Assembly: GCA_958422845.1 (NCBI GenBank)
Contig: CATZPU010000056.1
Span: forward strand, 1 to 7,031
Length of the DNA stretch: 7,031 nucleotides
From: an uncultured Lachnospiraceae bacterium
Lineage (GTDB): Bacteria; Bacillota; Clostridia; Lachnospirales; Lachnospiraceae
Direction of reading: 5' to 3'
In this document: positions 1 to 6,647 of the stretch, piece by piece
Layout of the letters: every line of letters begins with the position of its first letter
Position numbering within the stretch: position 1 is the first letter of the stretch
The notes under the pieces: model-generated
Seen by the model: only the letters and a program-made list of their open reading frames with translations
What the model was told of the DNA's origin: nothing
The model's database searches: none
Program-made: the position numbers and the translations under genes

Positions 1-755
1 TGATGAAAAAGATTGCGTACGATACGGGGCAGGATATTCCGAAGAATTACAAGGGCGATATGTTCGGAAATTATTCGTATCTGACGCTCAGCGCCGAGAC
101 TTGCGTACCGGTCCACGCAAGGGCGCTTCGGATTCCGAAGGAGCGTATTTTTGCGACCGGAGTGAGCAGGACGGATTATTACTTTGACGAGGCATGGAAC
201 GAAAAATGCCGTGCAGATTTTTGCCGCAGATACCCTCAGGCAAAAGGAAAGAAGATCATGCTCTGGGCGCCGACCTTTCGGGGAAATGCGGCGATGCCGC
301 GTCTGGAAGGACTGGAAGCGGTGCGGGAAGCGGCAGGAGAGCTTGGCGATGCGTGGTATGTGATCATAAAGGCGCATCCGCACGTAGACGCGCACGGTAT
401 GGTCTCAAACTGCGAGATTCCGACGGAGGAACTTCTTCCGGTGACAGATGTGCTCGTGACGGACTATTCCTCCGTTTTGTTTGATTATTTATTGTATGAA
501 AAGGCGGCGGTGCTGTTTGCCCCCGACCTTTCTGAATATGAAAATAACAGAGGGTTTTACCTCGATTACAGAAAAATACCGTTTCCGCTTGCGCAGACGA
601 AGGAAGAGCTTATCGCCTGCGTGCGGGAATGTGAAGCATGGACAAGAAGTCGCAAAGAAGAGATACACAGCTTCCGCAAGGAATATGTCGGCGCCTGCGA
701 CGGGTGCGCGACGCAGAGGATACTGCGTCTTGCGGGGTTGCCAAAATCAGAATGA
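1..755 (+). CDS. CDP-glycerol glycerophosphotransferase family protein (TagB/TagF-like), 5' partial
   Basis: This is the C-terminal part of a Glyphos_transf-type enzyme, a family that transfers glycerol-phosphate or ribitol-phosphate from a CDP donor to a membrane-linked teichoic acid or related glycan on the cytoplasmic face. The frame is open to the left edge. The ATG at 3 is probably not the start: MKKIAYDT there fits the internal family stretch that follows the WH-x-GA motif, and about 100 or more N-terminal residues are missing. Counting from position 3, visible motifs are ATGVSRTDYY (51-60), LWAPTFRG (87-94), KAHPH (123-127, with a family-typical His), TDYSSVLFDY (153-162, binding the phosphate or CDP moiety in family structures) and NNRGFYLDY (181-189). 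The stop is TGA at 753-755. It is the first visible gene of the cluster, 91 bases upstream of a cytidylyltransferase that could make its CDP donor. The exact substrate (glycerol-P, ribitol-P or other) cannot be told from sequence. Confidence 0.88.
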   Translation, partial: MKKIAYDTGQDIPKNYKGDMFGNYSYLTLSAETCVPVHARALRIPKERIFATGVSRTDYYFDEAWNEKCRADFCRRYPQAKGKKIMLWAPTFRGNAAMPRLEGLEAVREAAGELGDAWYVIIKAHPHVDAHGMVSNCEIPTEELLPVTDVLVTDYSSVLFDYLLYEKAAVLFAPDLSEYENNRGFYLDYRKIPFPLAQTKEELIACVRECEAWTRSRKEEIHSFRKEYVGACDGCATQRILRLAGLPKSE

Positions 756-846
756 TGCAAAAGGACAGGCTGCCGAAGAAAAGTGTTTGGGGGCTGTCAA
801 AGTGAAACGAAGGGGTAAAGTATCGAATAAAGGAGGGACAAGATAG

Positions 847-1638
847 ATGAATATTGCGATCATTTTTGCAGGAGGAAGCGGCGTGCGCATGGGCGCAGGG
901 GTGCCGAAGCAGTTTTTGGAGATCAACGGAAAACCGATTCTGATCCACACGCTTCAGCTTTTTCAGGAGCATGAAGATATTGATAAAATTTATCTGGCAA
1001 TGAATGCCGACTATATCCGTTATGCAAAGCAGCTTGCGATCGATTACCGCATCGATAAGCTTGCGGCAGTCGTAGAGGGCGGAGAGACGGCGCAGGATTC
1101 TATTTATCATGCGCTTTCTAAAGCGGCGCAGGAAAATCCGGAGGATTCCGTCGTGCTGATCCATGACGGCGTGCGCCCCGTGGTCGGCTACGGCGTGATC
1201 AGTGACAATATCGAGAGCGTGAAAAAGTACGGAAGCGCGATCACATCAACGCTTTGTTATGAAACGGTGCTTGTGAGTAAGGACGGTCATACGGTGGACG
1301 AGATGCCGCTTAGAAAGCAGAGCTATACGGCACAGGCGCCGCAGAGTTTTTATCTGAAAGATATTATCGAAGCGCATGAGGCGATCCGCAGCACGCCGGA
1401 AGGATATGAGAATATGGTGGACGCCTGCACGATCTACCGCGCGCTCGGCAGACAGCCGCATATGGTGATCGGAAACCGCGGAAATATCAAGGTAACGACG
1501 CCGGAGGACGTATATATGTTCCGCGCGCTTTTGCAGTATAAGGAAAATGAGCAGGCGTTCGGGTTCGGTCTGACGGATCGTCTGGCAGCAAAAATGAACC
1601 GCTATAAGAGACAGGGGAAGGCTGAAAATGAAAAATAA
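847..1638 (+). CDS. IspD/TarI-family cytidylyltransferase, probably making a CDP-polyol for surface glycan
   Basis: A 263-residue nucleotidyltransferase of the IspD/TarI family, which joins CMP from CTP to a phosphorylated alcohol (methylerythritol-4-P in IspD, ribitol-5-P in TarI). The N-terminal CTP loop is intact: FAGGSGVRMG (7-16) and PKQFL (20-24). Further landmarks are VEGGETAQDS (76-85), IHDGVRPVV (105-113), QAPQSF (163-168), MVDAC (190-194) and GNIKVTTPED (212-221). The family Arg expected in the GG-x-x-R-x-x-S motif is Ala82. Residues beyond about 235 form a basic, polar tail, making it longer than a typical IspD of about 230 residues. The ATG at 847 follows AGGAGGG at 831-837 with a 9-base spacer. 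The neighbours (TagB/TagF-like, LicD, GtrB-like) argue for a CDP-polyol role rather than isoprenoid synthesis. No TarJ-type reductase is present in the window, so ribitol is only one candidate substrate. Confidence 0.88.
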   Translation: MNIAIIFAGGSGVRMGAGVPKQFLEINGKPILIHTLQLFQEHEDIDKIYLAMNADYIRYAKQLAIDYRIDKLAAVVEGGETAQDSIYHALSKAAQENPEDSVVLIHDGVRPVVGYGVISDNIESVKKYGSAITSTLCYETVLVSKDGHTVDEMPLRKQSYTAQAPQSFYLKDIIEAHEAIRSTPEGYENMVDACTIYRALGRQPHMVIGNRGNIKVTTPEDVYMFRALLQYKENEQAFGFGLTDRLAAKMNRYKRQGKAENEK

Positions 1639-2701
1639 GATATGGGAACAAAGTTCCGTTTTGCAAAAGGATCTGGAGCAGATCGCTGCGTCAGATCAGA
1701 TAGACTGGGAGAAGCTTGCCGGAAAGAGTATTTTCATCACCGGAGCTACAGGGCTTCTCGGAAGTTTGCTGGCACGGGGGATCGTATGCGCTTCTTATGC
1801 GCGGGATCTCGGCGTGCGGGTGCTTGCCTTTGTGCGAAATGAAGAAAAAGCAAAGTCACAGTTTGCAAACTATATGCAGGACGGTCTGGAGATCGTTACG
1901 GGCGACATCAATCAACCGATCCGGTACGACGGAACAGTCGACTATATTTTCCATACGGCGAGCGTTACAGCGTCAAAAGATTTTGTCGATCATCCGGTCG
2001 AAACGATCCTGACGACGTTTCAGGGAACGGAGCACGTACTGGAGTTTGCAAAAGAAAAACAGGTGTCCGGCATGGTATATCTGTCCTCCATGGAGGCGTA
2101 CGGCGTCGTCGACGCGCAGCATTACAACGTCAGGGAGACGGATTACGGATATATTGATCCGCTCAAGGTGCGCAGCAGCTATTCAGAGAGCAAGCGCATG
2201 GCGGAGGGACTTTGCGCAGCGTATGCGCATGAATACGGCGTTCCGGTGCGGACCGCGCGTCTGGCGCAGACTTTTGGCGCGGGAATCGCAAAAAATGAGA
2301 ACCGCGTATTTGCACAGTTTGCCCGCAGTATCATGGAGGGACGGGACATCGTACTTCACACGGACGGAAGCAAGGCGCACTGCTACTGCTATACGTCAGA
2401 CGCGGTGCTTGGGCTTCTGACGGTGCTGCTTCGCGGAGCATCGGGCGAGGCTTACAATATTTCCAATCAGGAGACATTCTGCTCGATCAAAGAGATGGCG
2501 CAGATGCTGATCAAGGAATATCAGGGCAGCGGCGCGCAGCTCGTTTTTGATATTCCGGAAGATGCGAATAAGTTCGGATATGCGCCGACGTCGAAAATGC
2601 TTGTTAATTCAGAAAAAATAAACGCGCTCGGCTGGAGGGCACAGGTATCTCTGCCGCAGATGTTTGCACGGCTGATGCAGTATATGAAAGAAAACGCCTG
2701 A
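1628..2701 (+). CDS. NAD-dependent epimerase/dehydratase (extended SDR), catalytic motifs intact
   Basis: A 357-residue cytoplasmic extended SDR of the type that epimerises, dehydrates or reduces nucleotide sugars. After a 32-residue N-terminal extension comes the Rossmann strand and cofactor loop TGATGLLG (38-45). D93 lies in VTGDI, HTAS is at 109-112, and the catalytic triad is complete: Ser154 in LSSMEAYG plus Tyr185 and Lys189 in YSESK. The C-terminal half has the usual substrate-domain marks, RLAQTFG (211-217), YNISN (277-281) and LGWRAQVSL (335-343). The ATG at 1628 lies within the last codons of the preceding cytidylyltransferase gene (11-base overlap) and has AGGGGAAGG at 1613-1621 as ribosome binding site, so the two genes are probably translationally coupled. 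It is the only one of three SDR-type domains in this locus with all catalytic residues. The substrate is unknown; a sugar nucleotide or the polyol precursor of the CDP donor are both possible. Confidence 0.88.
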   Translation: MKNKIWEQSSVLQKDLEQIAASDQIDWEKLAGKSIFITGATGLLGSLLARGIVCASYARDLGVRVLAFVRNEEKAKSQFANYMQDGLEIVTGDINQPIRYDGTVDYIFHTASVTASKDFVDHPVETILTTFQGTEHVLEFAKEKQVSGMVYLSSMEAYGVVDAQHYNVRETDYGYIDPLKVRSSYSESKRMAEGLCAAYAHEYGVPVRTARLAQTFGAGIAKNENRVFAQFARSIMEGRDIVLHTDGSKAHCYCYTSDAVLGLLTVLLRGASGEAYNISNQETFCSIKEMAQMLIKEYQGSGAQLVFDIPEDANKFGYAPTSKMLVNSEKINALGWRAQVSLPQMFARLMQYMKENA

Positions 2702-2806
2702 TAAAAGGCAGACGTGTCAGAATCAGGAAGTATATGGGCTGAGACTGACGAACCGCGCCCCGCAGAAAGGGCAGCCGCGTCAAAATGCAGGAAAGCGATG
2801 TGTAAG

Positions 2807-2814
2807 AAGGAAGG
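2807..2814 (+). promoter_or_regulatory. Ribosome binding site that sets the start of the SDR-like pseudoenzyme at 2822
   Basis: AAGGAAGG lies 7 bases before the ATG at 2822. The alternative GTG at 2714 has no comparable purine-rich site at a normal distance. This supports the shorter 273-residue product and makes 2702-2821 a noncoding spacer. Confidence 0.65.
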
Positions 2815-2821
2815 AATACAG

Positions 2822-3643
2822 ATGGAGCAGGAGCTTGGAAGACGCAGATTTTTATCAGAGGATTTACAAAAGGCGCTTGCCGGAAAAAAAATCGTACTGG
2901 CAGGCATAGAAAATAACTGCCGCCGAAGCTTTACGCAGCAGCTTTTGCAGCTTGCGGCGCAGAGCGGAAATTCGTTTACGGTATCGCAGGACTTACGGGA
3001 AGCGGGAGCAGAGGACTACGTTTTGCTGTTTGGCTGTCCGGACGGAGATGAGTACGTGAAGGAATCGCAGGAATCGGGAGCGTGCGAATCGGGAGAAGCG
3101 TGTACGATGCGCAGCCTGCCGGAGATGTTTGTCATGCTGACAGAGAAAAATCCGGCGGCGGCAGTTTTTGTGAGCGACAACTGCGTATACGGGAAGTGTT
3201 TCGGAAAAGAAAAAGCGCGAAAAGAGCAGGAGCTTGGATACGTCTGTCACACGGCGATCTCGGACGAGATTCCTTCCAGACTTCGTTTTGCGGAAAATCT
3301 GGCGCACCGTCTGGCAAAGGAAGAGGGCGTGCAGATCGCGGTCGTGCGCACGGGTGCAGCCGCAGACGAAACGGTGTATACGGAGGAGTCTGAGACGGTT
3401 GCAGGCAAAATAATGCATACGGAGGAGTCTGAGGCAGGCTCAGGCGAAAGGGTGTACATGCAAGCGCCGGAATCCGGAGATATGCAGATGCTGGAGGCGG
3501 CGCTTTGCGTGCTTTTGTACGGAGAAAAAGGCGGAGTATATAATCTGTCGGGAACGGATGCGGCGGACGACGATCATTCACCGCTCTCGCCGATGCAGAT
3601 CGTGACAGATACAACAAAGGCCGATGCGCTGATAAGAAGGTAA
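2822..3643 (+). CDS. SDR-like pseudoenzyme with lost cofactor and catalytic motifs
   Basis: A 273-residue protein that aligns with the preceding SDR but appears non-catalytic. LAGKKIVLAG (19-28) matches LAGKSIFITG upstream, but the glycine loop that follows is IENNCR instead of ATGLLG. FVSDNCVYG (116-124) has Asp119 where the catalytic Ser should be. Aligning the helix ending in RFAENL and the following VVRTG without gaps to the intact SDR puts Ile150 and Leu154 at the catalytic Tyr and Lys positions. VYNLSG (239-244) matches the substrate-domain landmark, but the rest of the C-terminal domain is missing. Ser/Glu/Gly-rich segments occur at about 80-94 and 185-220, the second a tandem 13-residue repeat. 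The ATG at 2822 is chosen because AAGGAAGG lies 7 bases upstream and because the SDR similarity starts just after it; a GTG at 2714 in the same frame would add 36 unconserved residues. A structural or regulatory role is an inference; gene decay is an alternative, though the frame is intact. Confidence 0.75.
   Translation: MEQELGRRRFLSEDLQKALAGKKIVLAGIENNCRRSFTQQLLQLAAQSGNSFTVSQDLREAGAEDYVLLFGCPDGDEYVKESQESGACESGEACTMRSLPEMFVMLTEKNPAAAVFVSDNCVYGKCFGKEKARKEQELGYVCHTAISDEIPSRLRFAENLAHRLAKEEGVQIAVVRTGAAADETVYTEESETVAGKIMHTEESEAGSGERVYMQAPESGDMQMLEAALCVLLYGEKGGVYNLSGTDAADDDHSPLSPMQIVTDTTKADALIRR
3062..3095 (+). repeat. Short GAATCGGGAG direct repeats coding a Ser/Glu/Gly-rich segment
   Basis: GAATCGGGAG occurs at 3071-3080 and 3086-3095 (15-base period), preceded by the related GAATCGCAG at 3062-3070. 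All are in frame within the SDR-like pseudoenzyme and encode ESQESGACESGE at residues 81-92, a second low-complexity patch in that protein. Confidence 0.6.
3374..3490 (+). repeat. In-frame tandem 39-bp (13-residue) repeat inside the SDR-like pseudoenzyme gene
   Basis: Two clear units (3374-3412 and 3413-3451) match at 29 of 39 bases and share the exact 17-mer ATACGGAGGAGTCTGAG at 3378-3394 and 3417-3433. In protein they read VYTEESETVAGKI and MHTEESEAGSGER. A third, much decayed unit (VYMQAPES...) keeps the same 13-residue phase at 3452-3490. The repeat sits where an active extended SDR would have substrate-binding-domain sequence. It looks like expansion by slippage or duplication of an acidic linker. 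Confidence 0.75.
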
Positions 3644-3651
3644 GGGTGGCT

Positions 3652-5547
3652 ATGTTACTGCGTGATTATTTGAATGAATTTGAACTGGACTGGGCGCAGG
3701 CTCCTGTGAGATCGGAGCTGATCCCTAAAGAAAAGATAAAGGGAGCAAGGGTACTGCTTATCGGCGAAGAGCCGGAGCTTTTGCAGGCGGCCGCGTGGTC
3801 TTTTCTGGCGTGGAATGACAGTGCAAAGGTAGGAATCCGTGTGGAGACGGCTGTGTTTGCTGATGGAAAATTACAGGCAGAAAAGGTATTTTCCGAGGAA
3901 GGTTTTTCACCGGAGGAAGCGGACTATGTGATCCTGAGTGGATTTTGCTGCAAAAAAATACCGAAAGTCCTTGCATCTATTGCGTATTTGCAGGAGTTTG
4001 AGAGACTTCTTGGCGCGGTCAAAAAACTGTCGTGCAGGCGCGTTCTGCTTTTGTCGGACGGAAGAGTATACGGGAAGCTCGCGCACGGGTTCGCTGCTTC
4101 AGAGTACGAATCAGGGACGACCGATCCGTGTGCGGACGGTTATGAGGCGCAGTATTTTCTTCAGGAGATCGAGCGGCTGTTTGTGACGGCTGCGAAGAGG
4201 GCAGGGATCTCGTATAATATCCTGCGGACAGGACTGATCTACGGGCCATGTATTCCGATGATGGAGCATCTCGTTTCTTATCTGGCGGATAAGACGGTAA
4301 AAGGCGAATCGGTAGAGATCACGCTTTCCCAGAAGCGCAGCTCTTATATCAGCCTCCACGATGTGCTGACGGCGATCCAGTTTGTGCTCACAAGAACGCC
4401 GGAAAATAAGATTTTCAACGTATCGGGACCGGCTTCTGACGCATCGGCTGGAGAGCTGGCGATGATATTCTATAATAATTTCCCCGAAAAATGCCGCGTG
4501 ACGATGACGAGCAGCCGAAGCTGCGAAGATGGGACACGGGAAAAGGAGCAGGAGATACAGCGGAAGGAAGAATTGCCGGACGGTATTTGGCTCAATACGC
4601 AGCTTATTGAGCATTACGGCTTTGTGCCGCAGGTGTCGCTGGAGGACGGCGCGATCATTCTCGTAAAGAGTCTGATGAACACAGGGGAAGTATTTATTTT
4701 TGATAATACGTATCTTGGAAAGCTCGATAAGGTACAGCAGATACTGCTCGGCTATCTGTTGGAGATCGACCGGATATGCAAAAAGCATAATATCAAGTAT
4801 TTTCTGGCAGGCGGTACGCTGCTCGGTGCGATCCGTCATCACGGCTTTATTCCGTGGGATGACGATGCCGATGTGATGATGCTTCGGGAGGACTACGATA
4901 AGTTCCAAAGTGTCGTGCAGGAGGAGCTGCCGGACAATATTTTCTTACAGCTTCCGCACACAGAGAAGGGAAATTATAATCCGTTTACGAAGCTGCGTAT
5001 CAATAATACGATGTTTGCGACGGAGTTTACGGGACATTTCCTCAATATGCACAACGGGATATTTTTCGATGTGCTCTCACACGATAAGACGGGACAGCAC
5101 AAATGGTCGCAGAAGCTTCATCTGATGGCGACGATGCTGACGCGCTCCATCGTGTTTAATAAATGGGGCGATACGGATATCAAGGGCGGAGGCGCTCACC
5201 CGATCATCTGTAAGATCGTCGATCATGCGAAATATCTGATTCCGATGCGTTTTGCGCTTTGGGCGCAAAACTTCTGTCTTACATTTTTTAAGAACAAAAA
5301 GAGCGATTATCTGTACGACGGTATGGGGCGTAATTTAAAGCGCGGCGCTTTTCCGGCAAAGTGGCTTGAGGAAGCAGTGTACGTGGACTTTGAAGGGTAT
5401 CAGTTCCCTGTTCCGAAGGAGTATGATAAGTATCTGACGTATCTGTACGGAGACTATATGCAGATGATTCCGGTAAGCCAGCGCAGGACGAGTCACAGCA
5501 TCGTGCTGATGGATCTCGGAGAATACGGAGCCTATAAAGCAGAGTAA
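3652..5547 (+). CDS. Fusion of degenerate SDR-like domain with C-terminal LicD/fukutin-type phosphotransferase
   Basis: A 631-residue two-domain protein. Residues about 30-340 have the full length of an extended SDR: ARVLLIG (32-38), LLSDGRVYG (133-141), ILRTGLIYG (190-198), FNVSGP (255-260) and YGFVPQVSL (322-330). It lacks the Gly-rich loop (EEPELL follows IG), has Asp136 for the catalytic Ser, and Ala166 and Leu170 at the Tyr and Lys positions. Residues about 355-630 are a LicD domain, the family that transfers phosphocholine, ribitol-P or similar groups from CDP donors: LAGGTLLGAIR (385-395), then IPWDDDADV (400-408) with the metal-binding Asp cluster, REDYDKF (412-418), GIFFDV (469-474) and a C-terminal block YLYGDYMQMIP (597-607). 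No membrane segment is obvious. ATG at 3652 is taken as start; GTG at 3646, with AGAAGG 5 bases upstream, is equally possible and adds two residues. It lies 8 bases after the previous gene, so the two are almost certainly co-translated. The LicD assignment is firm; the phospho-alcohol carried and its acceptor are unknown. Confidence 0.88.
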   Translation: MLLRDYLNEFELDWAQAPVRSELIPKEKIKGARVLLIGEEPELLQAAAWSFLAWNDSAKVGIRVETAVFADGKLQAEKVFSEEGFSPEEADYVILSGFCCKKIPKVLASIAYLQEFERLLGAVKKLSCRRVLLLSDGRVYGKLAHGFAASEYESGTTDPCADGYEAQYFLQEIERLFVTAAKRAGISYNILRTGLIYGPCIPMMEHLVSYLADKTVKGESVEITLSQKRSSYISLHDVLTAIQFVLTRTPENKIFNVSGPASDASAGELAMIFYNNFPEKCRVTMTSSRSCEDGTREKEQEIQRKEELPDGIWLNTQLIEHYGFVPQVSLEDGAIILVKSLMNTGEVFIFDNTYLGKLDKVQQILLGYLLEIDRICKKHNIKYFLAGGTLLGAIRHHGFIPWDDDADVMMLREDYDKFQSVVQEELPDNIFLQLPHTEKGNYNPFTKLRINNTMFATEFTGHFLNMHNGIFFDVLSHDKTGQHKWSQKLHLMATMLTRSIVFNKWGDTDIKGGGAHPIICKIVDHAKYLIPMRFALWAQNFCLTFFKNKKSDYLYDGMGRNLKRGAFPAKWLEEAVYVDFEGYQFPVPKEYDKYLTYLYGDYMQMIPVSQRRTSHSIVLMDLGEYGAYKAE

Positions 5548-5594
5548 GGATCATACGGGCAGAGAGCAGAAATGGCAGGAAAGAAGGACGGAAT

Positions 5595-6581
5595 ATGCTT
5601 TCAGTAATTTTACCGGCTTATAACGAAGAAAAAATGATACGAAAAGCGGCAGATACAGTCGGAGAGATCCTTGCGCAGGCGGAGATTCCGTATGAGCTCG
5701 TATTTGTAAATGACGGCTCGAAGGATGCGACGTGGGACGAGATCGAAAAGGCGGCGGATGCGGATGCGCATATCACGGGCGTCAATTTTTCGAGGAACTT
5801 CGGGAAAGAAGCGGCAATGCTTGCGGGACTGGCGAGCGCATCGGGCGACTGCTGCGCCGTGATGGACTGCGATCTGCAGCATCCTCCGCAGACGCTTGTC
5901 GAGATGTACAGGCTGTGGCAGCAGGGTTATGAGGTCGTGGAAGGCGTGAAGCGCACGCGCGGAAAGGAGAGCGTATTTCACCGTGCGAGCGCAGGCTTGT
6001 TTTACCGGCTTATATCGCGCGCGGCAAAGATAGACATGTCGAGAGCGTCGGACTTTAAACTGCTTGACAGAAGGGCGGTCGACGCGCTTCTTGCGATGCC
6101 GGAGCGCAGTATATTTTTCCGCGCGCTGTCTTCGTGGATCGGCTTCAAAAAAGCGACGGTGGAATTCGATGTGCAGGAGCGCACAGAGGGCGAATCGAAG
6201 TGGTCGACGCGGTCGCTTGTGCAGTACGCGGTGAAGAATATCGTTGCTTTTTCTACCGTTCCGATGCAGTTCGTGACCGTTGCGGGTTTTCTCGTATTCG
6301 TTTTTGCGACCGTTCTCGGTATCCAGACGCTCATCAAATATTTCAGCGGACATGCGATAGAGGGCTTTACGACGGTGATCCTTCTGATCCTGATCATCGG
6401 AAGCGTCATCATGATAAGCCTTGGCATCATCGGCTACTATATCGCGAAAATTTATGAAGAAGTAAAAGGACGCCCCAGATACCTGATTTCAAAAACGATC
6501 CGCGCGTCCGGTCTGGCATCAAAAAGCCGGAAGGATGCGGAAAAAGAGCGAAAAAAACTGGAAAGCATTCAGATTCTGTAG
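5595..6581 (+). CDS. GtrB/ArnC-type membrane glycosyltransferase family 2 (undecaprenyl-phosphate sugar transferase)
   Basis: A 328-residue GT2 enzyme of the group that transfers a sugar from a nucleotide donor to undecaprenyl phosphate (GtrB, ArnC, CsbB relatives). The catalytic domain starts at once: LSVILPAYNEE (2-12), FVNDGSKD (37-44), SRNFGKEAA (66-74), MDCDLQHPP (90-98, with the DxD pair Asp91 and Asp93), SDFKLLDRR (152-160) and a WS-type motif in GESKWS (199-204). Two hydrophobic segments at about 222-248 and 258-285 anchor the C-terminus in the membrane, followed by a short basic tail. Length and topology are typical of the family. The ATG at 5595 has AGAAGGA at 5582-5588, 6 bases upstream. 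It lies 47 bases after the LicD fusion gene and is probably in the same operon. No GtrA-like flippase or GtrC-like transferase is in the window, so the acceptor step may be encoded elsewhere. The sugar is not predictable from sequence. Confidence 0.92.
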   Translation: MLSVILPAYNEEKMIRKAADTVGEILAQAEIPYELVFVNDGSKDATWDEIEKAADADAHITGVNFSRNFGKEAAMLAGLASASGDCCAVMDCDLQHPPQTLVEMYRLWQQGYEVVEGVKRTRGKESVFHRASAGLFYRLISRAAKIDMSRASDFKLLDRRAVDALLAMPERSIFFRALSSWIGFKKATVEFDVQERTEGESKWSTRSLVQYAVKNIVAFSTVPMQFVTVAGFLVFVFATVLGIQTLIKYFSGHAIEGFTTVILLILIIGSVIMISLGIIGYYIAKIYEEVKGRPRYLISKTIRASGLASKSRKDAEKERKKLESIQIL

Positions 6582-6584
6582 TAA

Positions 6585-6634
6585 TATAGAGCTGTATCAA
6601 GCTATATAGAGCTATAGAGAGTTATGCAAAGCAA
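6585..6634. repeat. 10-bp-period degenerate repeat between the glycosyltransferase and PPC-like genes
   Basis: The spacer divides into consecutive 10-mers TATAGAGCTG, TATCAAGCTA, TATAGAGCTA, TAGAGAGTTA and TGCAAAGCAA. The first three are clearly related; the last two drift. ATATAGAGCT is exactly repeated at 6584-6593 and 6604-6613. The segment is more AT-rich than its neighbours. Positions 6585-6608 could also fold as a 9-position stem (one G-A mismatch) around a 6-base loop, but no T-run follows, so a standard terminator is not supported. Confidence 0.55.
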
Positions 6635-6640
6635 GGAGGG
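6633..6640 (+). promoter_or_regulatory. Strong ribosome binding site of the secreted PPC-like protein gene
   Basis: AAGGAGGG is an almost perfect complement to the 3' end of 16S rRNA and lies 7 bases from the ATG at 6648. It fixes the start of a gene whose stop is outside the window and suggests efficient initiation independent of the upstream gene. Confidence 0.75.
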
Positions 6641-6647
6641 AATCGTT

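Noticed and set aside
3..755. ATG at position 3 as the true start of the first gene
   Set aside because: The sequence from position 3 corresponds to the middle of the glycerophosphotransferase fold, the frame is open to the edge, and the two preceding bases cannot show a ribosome binding site.
764..798. GACAG...CTGTC inverted repeat as a possible terminator after the first gene
   Set aside because: The stem is only five pairs with a 25-base loop and no T-run follows, so it does not qualify as an intrinsic terminator.
752..805. 17-codon ATG frame overlapping the stop of the first gene
   Set aside because: It is too short, has no clear ribosome binding site and shows no recognisable sequence. 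The 91-base spacer at 756-846 otherwise holds only the ribosome binding site of the next gene.
2714..2821. GTG start at 2714 extending the SDR-like pseudoenzyme by 36 residues
   Set aside because: The added residues show no similarity to the SDR N-terminus and no good ribosome binding site precedes this GTG, whereas the ATG at 2822 has one. The open frame over this short GC-rich spacer is likely chance.
4111..4908. 265-codon open frame on the minus strand
   Set aside because: It lies entirely within the pseudo-SDR/LicD fusion gene, its translation is rich in Arg and His with no recognisable domain, and the + strand gene has strong motifs throughout. It is an antisense shadow.
5610..6353. 247-codon open frame on the minus strand
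   Set aside because: It is antisense to the well-supported GtrB-like glycosyltransferase, is Arg-rich and has no recognisable family motif.
6585..6608. Hairpin after the glycosyltransferase gene as an intrinsic terminator
   Set aside because: The stem is AT-rich with a G-A mismatch and is not followed by a run of T. It is more simply explained by the 10-bp repeats.
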